NCBI RefSeq assembly: GCF_000004075.3
Contig: NC_026657.2
Location: forward strand, 12,896,001 to 12,960,000
Direction: 5' to 3'
DNA length: 64,000 nucleotides
Source: Cucumis sativus
Lineage: Eukaryota; Streptophyta; Magnoliopsida; Cucurbitales; Cucurbitaceae
In this document: positions 23,217 through 34,300 of the stretch, piece after piece
Layout of the letters: every line of letters starts with the position of its first letter
How positions within the stretch are numbered: position 1 is the stretch's first letter
Notes under the pieces: model-generated
What the model saw: the letters and a program-made list of their open reading frames with translations, nothing else
Databases searched by the model: none
Told to the model about the DNA's origin: nothing
Position numbers and translations under genes: made by a program

Positions 23217-24314
23217 ATGGCTCCGAAGCAGCCGAATACTGGTCTCTTTGTGGGACTTAACAAAGGACACATAGTTACCAAGAAAGAGTTGGCTCCCCGC
23301 CCCTCAGATCGTAAAGGAGTAAGTCGATTTTGTGTTTTGTTAATCTATAGTGACATTTGATAATCACAGAGGTTCTGAACTACTCTGTGTTTAAATTTTT
23401 ATCGAGTGATTCTGTTCATCAATTCTCTTACGTGGGACTTTAGTGGTGGATGAAACGGGTTTGCCTGGTGCATGATGAAACTTGAGAGGGGCGATTTGAA
23501 ACGACATTTTTAATAATTATCCTATGTGATATGAACTCAAATTAATACTCTACAGAAGCTCTAAAGCTAGCATGTAGAATGATTGAAAGTTTGTTTGCCT
23601 GGTTGGAACCTTATGATCAAGTGAGTTTTAAAATCTGAAGTGATTTCAAATCCTATTTTTATTTAAAAACTTTCTTACCCTAAGGGTTCAAGTTTTACCG
23701 GATTTCATAGGATCTAAAAGTAAATTAGAGAGTTAACCCGTAAATTCCTTACTTTTTTATCATTTTCAGTTACCATCTGAACTGAGATTTTAAATACATT
23801 CATTTCAACTATGATTTCAAATCACAGGATTTAAAAGTAATTTGAACTTCTTTTGTTTTGGATTATTGGTTTCTTTTGGAGATATTAGCTATTGGTGGAT
23901 AGAATTAATTGTCACTAATGATTAATGTTTGCTTTAATTTTGATTGTTACCATAGAAAAGTAGCAAAAGAGTTCTCTTTGTGAGGAGTTTGATTCGTGAA
24001 GTTGCTGGCTTTGCCCCGTACGAGAAGAGAATCACTGAGCTTCTTAAAGTTGGAAAGGACAAGAGGGCACTTAAAGTGGCCAAGAGAAAGTTGGGAACTC
24101 ACAAGAGAGCCAAGAAGAAGAGAGAAGAGATGTCCAGCGTACTCCGCAAGATGAGGTAATTTTTAGACGGCCTTGAATTTTCCTCATTATGTTTGAATTT
24201 ATCCTGTCAGTGTTAATATACATTGTAATTACGTTTCAAGCTGTATACTAAAACCTTTTCCTTTGAATATATTTTTGATACAGAGCTGGTGGAGGTGCCG
24301 AGAAGAAAAAATGA
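23217..24314 (+). CDS. RPL36: 60S ribosomal protein eL36
   Basis: Exons 23217-23318, 23956-24155 and 24284-24314 encode 110 residues, normal for eL36. The protein is part of the cytosolic large ribosomal subunit. It is very basic, begins [18 protein letters not shown], contains [12 protein letters not shown] and [11 protein letters not shown], and ends GGGAEKKK. A leader intron (22796-23213) ends three bases before the ATG, a common arrangement for plant ribosomal-protein genes that often raises expression. The promoter motifs just upstream agree with co-ordinated ribosomal-protein expression. I looked in the introns for a box C/D snoRNA and found none that held up. Confidence 0.96.
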
Positions 24315-25324
24315 AACTAGTGTGGGTTAAATGGAGCTTCTAATTCCCATATTGTTAGGGACATGTTCTAGATTTTGTTATTTTTTGTTATCCAGAATGA
24401 TATTCAGTGGATTTTTGAACATTACCTTAGATGAATTGTGATGCTATTAGAACTTAAATTTAAATTTCTACAAGTCTTTTTTCCTTGATAGAACCTTACA
24501 GGTCATTTGTATCTCCTTTGATACATTTGCCATTATCTGGAAGAATTGCATCATTTATTTAGCCTCAGACAACCACTAGTTTTTGTATAGGGATTTATTG
24601 AGCCATTGCAGGATTTCTCGAATGAACTTAATTTCATAGTTTTAAAACCTCTAGACTTACGTCTATGTTGAATCATCGCTTGAACTTGGACTAATTTTAG
24701 GGTGGTAGATAAAAGAATTTTGAAAGCATTTATTACTAATAGAAGTCAATTTTGTTTTCTTCAATTCATTCCTCAATGAACTTCTGTTGTCCCAAATTAT
24801 TCATCAACATTATTTGAGAGCTGATGTGGGCATTGCCCAATTAGCAAAAAATTGAAGAGCAAAACGAAAAGCGATTAGGCATGAAATGGACTGAAGATTG
24901 GAATGATTGTACACAAAGTTAATTTCTTTTCAAGTTAAAATTAATTTTAGTTTTGGAGATGTCAAAAGTAATTGAAATACTTTACATATGCATTATGCTA
25001 TTACAATTATAATTAATTCCAAAGGGATTTTTTAAATTGTAAATTGGCAACTTATTGGCATTATGGTGTAAATTAAATCGGAAGAAAAAGAAAAAAAAAA
25101 CGGGCCAACTTAAGTAGTAAGGAACCTATGTCAAAATTCTAAGGTAGGAAAGTAGCATGTAGCTGAGTCGGTGCGACTTTGGAATCCGTCGAGACGAGAC
25201 TCGTCTATAGCTAATTCCGCCACTGGCACGTCCAATACCGACCAAATTTCAATCATACAGTGAACTTCTGAGAAGAAGATGTTGGAATTCCATTTTTGTT
25301 CTTCTAATTCGTAGCTTCCTACAA
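24315..25324. other. eL36 3' end and upstream region of the U-box kinase gene
   Basis: The first part is the eL36 3' untranslated region; the rest is AT-rich. The stretch 25130-25324 is richer in GC and probably holds the next gene's transcription start and leader. No other gene or clear promoter motif is seen. Confidence 0.4.
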
Positions 25325-28300
25325 ATGGGCTCTGCCGTTGAGATTGGACTACCGTTCCAATTCGATGTTGAAGACACTATATTCGTTGCGGTGGGCACCG
25401 ATGTTGACGATGCCAAAGCTACTCTCATTTGGGCTGTCCAGAACTTCGCCGGCAAGAGTTTCTGTCTGCTTCACGTTCATCACCTTCCTCCCAGTGAGTT
25501 CAGTATTTCATTTGCTACAATCTACTGCTTTTGAAGTGTATGCTCTTAGTCAATGGGTAGAATTAGTTGCGAATCCGTTTTGTAGAGATTTTTTCTGTCT
25601 CTGCTGACTGATCCTTCTAGAAATAACTCTTTATTAAAGCTAGCTGACAGTTCGGTGAAATCTACTGTATAATCAAAAGTAGGATTCTTCAAGATTGGCT
25701 GATTGGATTTTCTTGAACTAATAGCTATATCTTCAATTTCTTGTAGTTACCGGCCATTTAATTAGTTGAGGTGCTTAGAGCGGTAGTATTTAGGTGAGCT
25801 GAAATTATATCTGGTTATGGAATGGTTAGTATTTGGATGTACTGCAGTCCCCTTTTCGTTTTGGGTTTCCATCTGCATTAGCTTTTACGGTGACCAATGT
25901 TCATTGATTTGAGGGTTGAGTTTTCTTGCTGGGCTAGTTGAGGTAGTGCCTGCACAATGGCATTTCGGCTCCTTTAAGCTCTGGTAGGTAACTCTTTTTG
26001 GCATCTTACTTTGGTAGTTTGTTTCTTACTCAAAAGAGGAAAAAATTGAATTATTAAAAATATGACATGTATGAAATTTGATGAAAGGGGTTCGTCTACT
26101 GTATGGCATTCTGTTAAAGTTTCCCAGATTTTGTTGAAGAAATTTATGAATCAAGTTTAGTGCTAGTACAAAGTGTAAGGAAGATTTTTTCATTATTCGT
26201 TTGTAGGATATAGTACGGATGCTAATGATATTTATTAAGGCAGAAACCTAAGAGTTCTCCATCCTTTAGAATTTGTTGGTTATATTTTGTGCCAGAAAAT
26301 ATTTTATATTTACAAGGTAAAGTGTAGAAAATACTCCTGAGCTTTGTTTTTTGTTTAAAAAATGCACCTATATTTTCATAAGTTCCAACAATACCCTTCT
26401 ATTTTCAAAAAAGTTTTAAAAAACACCATTGTTAGTTTGGATGAACACCAATACCATTAGCACTTTGTTTTCAAAATACCCTTGAAGTTTCATCAACACA
26501 AATTTTCAAATAAAGTTCAAGGATATCCTTTTAACTTTTGAAAGTTGCATTAATATCCTTAACTTTCATTTTTATGCCCTTACTATTGTAGGGACTGAAA
26601 TTGTTTTAACTTTTATCTATGATTCTACGCTTATTACGTCTCTCTTCCTTGCTTCAATCTATAGCATAACACTTCTCTATTCCCCCCTCTCCCCTCTCTT
26701 CTTCAGTACCCTCCCATTCCCTTTATTCTATTCCACAATCTCTAAAACTACCCCATTCGATCAAAATATTTAGGTTATAGCAAGACTAAAAGGAAAATAA
26801 TAGAATCACTGAGGGACTTTAAGACTTAAATATTTCTGTTCATATACTAGCAGGAAAAGCTTTTTAAAATTGTTTTTGAAGGTAAAGGGTATTAATGCAA
26901 CTTTCTAAATGCAGTACGAATGATTTCCATCCATATACTAGCAGAAAGTTTTCTTTTTTATATAAATTTTTTTTTTTAATGGTATTAATGGAACTTTAGA
27001 ACTTGAGGGGTAATTTTGAAACTAGGACTGATGGTTTCCATCCAAAACTAAAAGCAAGGTATTTTTTTAACTGTTTGAAAGTTGAAAAGAATAATTTAAA
27101 CTTTCTGATGTTCATGTGTATTTTTGAAACAAAGTACAAATTTTAACAAATTTGAAGCATATTTCTTGTAATTCAGCTTATTTGTAATGACTGGGTTAGT
27201 AACATGAATAAAAACAAAGTAAATAAATGCAACACCACAAATATGCACTATATGAAAATTGTGAGTTTTGAATATGAGGTTCTGAGGTTGCATTAGACAA
27301 TTTTCTTTTTTGGTTTCTAGTTTTCTTTGTATGAAGCTGAGAAATTATTTAATGGACTCCTTATTTCTCTGAGTCTGAGAGATAGCTGTGCAAGACAATT
27401 ATATTCCTTAAAATACAAAGAACAGTAAACAGAAGGGGTTTTAACAGTTGGCCACTGCCATTCAAGTATTAAAATTTACATCAAAACTTACACTTTCTGA
27501 CTGTATATTGTTAGAATTAGTGGGCTCGGCCCAAGGTAGGATATACCCTAATTTCTTTTCCTTTTTTATCATATGCTTGTTGTTTTTCCCTTTCTATCTT
27601 TTGTTAATATGAGAAATTAATAAGAAAGTCAGATGGTGGTTTTTCTTCTAGTACTCAGGTTTCCACATAACTCTATGTCTATTTTCTTTACTGCTTTTAA
27701 CATGGTATCAGATCAAGGTAGAGACAAAACCTTAGACAAGATTACAGATGAAACCCAAACAGAGATCGACTAGACAGCCACTGCCATGGAAAACCTGCTC
27801 CACCACCATCAGAAGACGCTGGCGATCACAATGGGCTCAGCCTCGTAGTCATCCGCGTAGCCTAGCGGAGGAAACCAGTCGCATGCGCCACAGCTATCCA
27901 TGCACATGCTGCAGCTGCCAAGTGTCACGGACATATTTTTCCAAAGTGTGTTTACCTTTGGTTATATGCTCCGATTACCCCCAGTTTATCCCATCTTTAC
28001 TTTGCATAACTAGTTTAGGTGTTTGCTTTCCATTCTAGGTCATAAAGCTTGGGTGTGACGTTTCGGCATTTTCATATGCAAGTCTGCCAGAGAAGAAAAT
28101 GTTCAAAATGTACTATAGGGGAGGCATACCAGTTGAATCCCCGCCCAAGCATTAGTTGTACTCTTTGCAAGCAACTCTTTTTCCTTGCAACTGACAGTCT
28201 TTAATGCTTATTGTAACGTCTATTTCAATGTATTTCTTTCTTTCCCGCGTTTTATAAATAAAATTTTCCTAAAACGCAAAGGAAGGTTACGACATACATC

Positions 28301-31300
28301 GACGTTACCCACAACTCTTGGATTTTGATCGGCTGACTTGTTCGTGAGTTAGAACAAGTGCCGCACAATCGTCCCCTCGAGGTTGAAACGTTACGATTGT
28401 GACACCAAGCGCGTACCCATGCGCTGCGTCCAACTCCTCCGCCGTTCAACCGACTTACTCCCACTTATTTTTCCTAGTCCAGTTGCAGCATGTCCACACG
28501 CCGCCACGTCCTCGATTTACGGACTGCCATCGTTTCACATGCCGCTGCCCTTTGATTCTTCACAGCAGCCACACATCCGTGGTACCGTGATTGATCAACT
28601 TGATAATAAATCAGGGTTGAAAGTTGTTGGATCTTTCGCACAATTCAGACCAACTGACTTGCCAATGTATTCCAAAAACCCTGTAACTTTGCTCCCTACT
28701 TTGTCCTCAAACTATATAACTAGTTCTCTGGCACCATCTACAGGTGTTTTTCTAGGGGAGAAGCTAAACGGTCAGAACTACTTTTCCTGGTCTCAATCGG
28801 TAAAAATGTTTCTTGAGGGACGTCATCAATTTAGTTTCTTTGACAAGGAAGACTCTTTGGTCCCCACCCGATGATGCCCAAGAATGTCTCTGGTGAGGGG
28901 AGAACTCTCTTATTTAGTGTATACACTGAGGAAACAAGTCCATGATTTCAAGCAAGGAACTCTGAAAGAAACCTTCTACTTCAATAAACTCTCTCTACTT
29001 TAGGAAGAGATGGACTTGTGCGGAGAAACAGTTTGGGATACTTCGAATGATGACATACAGTATGCCAGACTTGATGAAGCTGATAAGATCTATGACTTCC
29101 TTACCAATCTCAATCCCAAGTTTGACATTGTTTGTATACGTATACTTGGCCAGAGACCCCTTTCCTCCTTAATGGAAGTGTGTCATGAAGTCCGTCTTGA
29201 AGAAGATCGTGCAAATGCTATGAGTGTTCTAACTACTCCTATTACTGCCTTCGCTGCCTTCGCTGCCTTCATTGCTAGATCTTTGACCCATGATCGTTAG
29301 AAAAACAACAAAAAACTGATCCCTATTTGTGAGCATTGCAAGAAACAGTGGCACACTAAGGATCAATTGGAAACTTCATGGTCGTCCACCAGGAGGTAAG
29401 AAACATTCCTCAAATGATAAACAAAATTCAGGGCATGCTTGTATGAGTAAGTCTGTTGGAACCTCTGAACCATCTGGCCTTACTGTAAACAAGAAAGGTC
29501 CTAGTCCACCCTTCACTCTAGGAGCCATTGCTCAGTCAAGTATGCCTTAGTTCCTTAGCTTATTAGTGTTGATTGGAAGAATCTCCGGATCCTAGACTTA
29601 GGAGCTATAGATCACTTGACAGGTTCTTTTGAGAATTTTGTTCCTTATATTCTCTGTGCTGGTAATGACAAGATCATAACAACTGATGGTTCTTTAGCTC
29701 CAATTGCTGGGAATGACAATTTTTTCCCTTTGAAGGGCTATCCCTTTAGAATGTGTTGCATGTGCCTAAGATGTCCTATAATTTGCTATCTATAAGCATG
29801 ATCACTTGTGAGCTGAACTGCAAAGCTACTTTTTTATTCGATTTTGTTTCTTTTCAAGACTTGAGCTTGGGAAGGATGATTGGCATTACTCGGCATAGCA
29901 GGGGACTCTATCTCCTTGACGATGATACCTTCGTTAGTAGTAGCTCTAGGATTAGTTTATTGTTTTCGTACTTTACTATTTTTGAACAAGATTGTATGCT
30001 GTAGCATTTTCGGTTGGGCCACCTAAACTTTAAATATATTAAGTATTTATTATCTCATCTCTTTTCTAAAATTGGTGTCTCTTCATTATCTTGTGATGTG
30101 TGTATTTGGGCCAAACAACATCGGGTTTCCTTCCCCTTATAGCCATATAAACCAACCCAATTATTCACCCTTATTTTTCTGATGATAACAAAGGTACAAA
30201 TGAGGGAACTTAAATAGGATGTAAAGAGCAAAGAAGAAAAGGAAAAGAAATATTTATGGTAAGTTTTCCATATATACAAATTCTAGCGGTAGTATATTCA
30301 TTCCTTACATCCCCTCGAGCCAACGATTGCTGATGTTCTCACCAAGGGGCTTCTCTGGAAAAGCTTTTACTCACGTGTTAGCAAGTTGAGTCTTATTGAT
30401 ATCTACGTCCCAACTTGAAGGGGAGTGTTAGAATTAGTAGGTTTGACTCAAAGAAGGATTTACCCTAATTTTTTTTCCTTTTTTATCATAGGCTTGTTGT
30501 CTATTTGTTTTTCCCTTTGAATCTTTTTAAATAAGAGAAATTAATAAGAAAGTCAGATTGATGTAATATAGAATAGTTAGTAAAACAATTTAATTGTTTA
30601 AACTGTTAACTAACAGCTGTAGATAGTTAGTAAAACAGTTTAATTGTTTAAACTGTTAGCTGTTAAAATTGTTTCATAAAAACAGTTATATCAACTACTT
30701 GTAACTACTTACACATTCTTAATAAATACCCCTTCTCTTAGCCATTAGAGGCAGAGAATTCATTTTGAGAAATAATTCTACTTTGATTTACATCAAGTGG
30801 TATCAGAGCAGCCCCGATCCTCGGACGGATGGCTGACCGGAGAAGAATCCCCGCCGCGGGGGACAACCGTGAGCAAGAAGAGGTGGAGGAGATCGCCGCC
30901 CTCTTTCCAAGGACATCAACGGTTCGCTTGCTGGCCGTTGAGGAATCTTTGGGAGATCTACATAGAAAGATCGACAGAGTGATGGATAACTTTGAACTAC
31001 TGAATAGGAGGATGGATGAACTACCGGCACCACCACGGCTAGAAGCAAATGCAGCAAACAGCCACAATTTTGACGACAGAAGAGGCTGGCGAGCAAGAGG
31101 AAATCAGAAGAACTTTAATAATCAGCGTGACGTCCGTGGTACTGGAATTCATAGTGCTGAACAAAATCATCGAGAAAGAAGATTTGGGGCTCAAGAAAGA
31201 AGGAGACCAGTCCAAGATTATCAAGAACCTCTTCCAAGAAACCAAGATTACAACCAAGAACTTCAAGATTGGAGTTCTATTGATGATGAATGGCAAGAAA

Positions 31301-34300
31301 GGACACTAAATGATCATAACAGAAGGTTTTAGCCACATGCTGATAGTAGGAAAAAAAAACCAGCAGTTGGTATAAACAAGAAAATCAATTGTACTTCCAT
31401 AAACAATGCTGGAATTCTGATTCAAGTGATTCGGAAGAAGAATTTCAAAATTCAAATTTTGGCCATGTTCGATTTTCTCAAAGAACCTATCATCACCCAA
31501 ATTGGAAAAATGATTCTAGTGGCTTCGATAATGTTTCTAAAACAGTTTGGGACAAAATAAGAAAGGGGCAATATCAAAAAATGGCCCAACGATCCAATCA
31601 AACTAATTTTCCTAGAAATCATCCTTCATTGGAGAAAAAGACTCAACATGTAGATCAACCATCAATATATTTGCAAGAGTCCAAGAACAAATTGGTTTCA
31701 TATGTAGAAGAGAAGACAAAGAAATCACGGTTGGAAAATTTTCAAATAGAAAATCACGAAGATAAAATTGAAGAACAAGAATTTGAAAATGTTAACTTGG
31801 AAGTGGTCACAAGTGAAGAAAAATCCAACAAAGAAGATGAAAAAGAAGTATCAAACACCGAGTAAAAGATCAACGACACATTGGTTGAGGTGGAAATGAA
31901 TTTTCAAACCGTCAAAGAACTTGAAGCGAATAATAAAGAAAATGTGATTCTGGAAGGATTTTCTTCAAAAGTTTATTCTTTTGAAATTGATTCTTTGAAG
32001 ACGGCTTTAAATGAGATTGAAGGGAACGTCTTTTTTGGGTTTATGGCCGATGGAGAGATTCATCTTTTAGTGGCCATATTTGATTTTTGTCTCGATTTTA
32101 TCCCTTCGATAACAATATTTTTGTCCAAAATGTAGGAGGTTGGTTTGGTCATACTCCACTGCACCGGATGGATTTCAACTTTCATGACAAACTCAGGATG
32201 AGTTTGATGCTAGGGGAGTGGAATGATGTAATATAGAATAGTTAGTAAAACAGTTTAATTGTTTAAACTGTTAACTAACAGCTGTAGATAGTTAGTAAAA
32301 CAGTTTAATTGTTTAAACTGTTAACTGTTAAAACTGTTTACATAAAAACAGTTATATCAACTACTTGTAACTACTTACACATTCTTAATAAATACCCCTT
32401 CTCTTAGCCATTAGAGGCAGAAAGTTCATTTTGAGAAATAATTCTACTTTGATTTACATCACAGATTGTGGTTTTTATTCCGGTATTTGGGTTTCTACGT
32501 AACTCGGTGTTCATTTTCTTTACCGCTTTTAACATATATATACTTAAAATTTAATACAATGTACATTATGTACATGACATTGTTTTTTATTTGTTTCAAG
32601 TAATTGACAAGTTCCTTTTGCTTTTCTCTAACGTTATCTGATTGGTAAGAGGAGTTTGTAGTGACTTAACTCATGTATCATAAGTGGTCTTATAAATGTT
32701 ATCCTTGCATGCAGAAAATGAAGAGCCATCTTCCTATACACTAAAAGAACATGTAGCGCAGGCATTTGAGGAACTAGAAAGGCAAAAGCCTTTTGAACTT
32801 CTTAATCAATATGTTCTCATACTTGCCAAATTGGGGGTATCATTTCAATTCCCTTATTAACTAAAGATAATTCTTTTTATAAGAAGATAAATTTAATTAT
32901 TATAAAGACTAATGTACCATGATATTTTGGTTTGATAATGTTTGGTTGCAATAGAATGTTATTGTCAATGTATCGGCTGTATGAAAACTTTGTACTTTTC
33001 ATATTAACCAATGAAAATATTTTTCTTGGTTATTATAAAATCTGTAAATTTTCTTAATTTGTAGGTACAAGCCCAAAAAGTATGGATTGAGACGAACAAC
33101 GTTGAGAGAGGGATTGTTGAAATTATTTCTCAGTACAGTATTAAATGGCTAGTCATGGGCTTAGACACGGAAGGATACAATATGAAGTATGCATCATTTA
33201 CCGTCATTATGAGCTTTCTGGGAGACCTATTTACTTTTTTGCTTTTTTGCTATTGTTTATTGGCTACATAGGCTTGGTACTGTTTGGATGTTGTCTGCGA
33301 GATCTATTTACTTCTTAGCTCAACAACGAGCAGCGGGAGATTCGAACGTCCAACCTTTTAGTTGAGGACAATATGCTAAACTAGTTGAACTATACTTAGG
33401 TAGACCTGCAAGATCTATTTATTTATGTCTCAAAAAGCCTAACTAGGATGAAAAATGCTTACCTTACATGGAATTGCATGCTTTTAATAAATATAAAATG
33501 TGTATACTTTTATTCATCAAGGAAGTCATTATATTTCTTTCAAATGACAATGTATTCATGCATTGCACACAATACACTTCAGAGAAATGTATAGTTTTTA
33601 TTTTTACATTTTGGAATCTAAATCCCTCTCACACGCACACACACACACACTATATATATATATAAGATAAAAGATAAAAGATAAAAGATGTGGGGGCTGT
33701 TCAGACTAAAATGTAATTGTAATTACTGTTTGATATCTGCTATTCTTTTCTTCTTCTTTGGCATTTGGTATGGGGAGTTTATTTTTTACTTCCAAGTGTG
33801 ACAATTTGTATTGTTCACTTCACAAGCGTTTGATTTCCTTTCTCAATTGTATTATTAGGAGGTCCACCGGGTTGAAGTCCAAGAAAGCTTTCTATGTATC
33901 CCAGCAAGCACCAATATGTTGCCACATATGGTTTGTCTGCAGAGGGCGCCTTATATACTCAAGGTATTTTTTATATTCCAGAATTTGATTGGCTTTGATT
34001 TCAAGGATGGATGATGATCTTTATGCTTGATGTTTTATCCATTGGGCTACTTGTGATGACTGATATTTTAAAAAAATGTCAAAACTTTTTTCCAACCGCC
34101 ACTGGCTCCATCATGCTACCTACTTTGAATGCTATTTTTTCATAGCCGGTTGGTTTCTCATTTTCTCTGAAGCAAGGTGTCTTATATAACACAATTTTCT
34201 TTTCATTTAATTTAGATTATTGACAGAGCTTTCATATTTCTACACGGTGTTTTAACTTTTACAGGTTCTCTACATCTCAGATTCCTTCTGGGGTTGAAAT

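Larger units (their letters stand above)
30559..32461 (+). mobile_element. Non-autonomous LTR retrotransposon without pol (inner element)
   Basis: 5' LTR 30559-30795 and 3' LTR 32224-32461 both begin TGATGTAA and end TTACATCA. A primer-binding site TGGTATCAGAGC (30798-30809) and a purine tract AGGGGAGTGGAA (32212-32223) are in the right places. The target duplication CAGAT (30554-30558, 32462-32466) is perfect. The internal 1.4 kb has open frames but no protease, integrase, reverse transcriptase or RNase H motif and no zinc knuckle. It must have moved with enzymes supplied elsewhere. The size lies between TRIM and LARD elements; the nearest known class is the gag-only TR-GAG group (inference). 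The LTRs differ by about five substitutions and one indel, so insertion was fairly recent. Confidence 0.88.
27509..32534 (+). mobile_element. Degenerate Ty1/copia LTR retrotransposon (outer element)
   Basis: 5' LTR 27509-27702 starts TGTTAGAATT and ends TTTTAACA. It is followed at once by a primer-binding site TGGTATCAGA (27703-27712), complementary to initiator-methionine tRNA. A purine tract (30414-30425) precedes the 3' LTR, which starts at 30426, is broken at 30558 by the inner element and resumes 32467-32534. A 5-bp duplication TATAT flanks it (27504-27508, 32535-32539). Internal remnants are gag, a damaged protease site and part of the pre-integrase region; most of integrase, reverse transcriptase and RNase H is gone. 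The LTRs differ at many sites, mostly transitions, so it is old. Confidence 0.85.

Noticed and set aside
23319..23955. Possible box C/D snoRNA in the first coding intron of eL36
   Set aside because: A TGATGA box is present near 23474, but no CTGA box lies at a fitting distance with end pairing.
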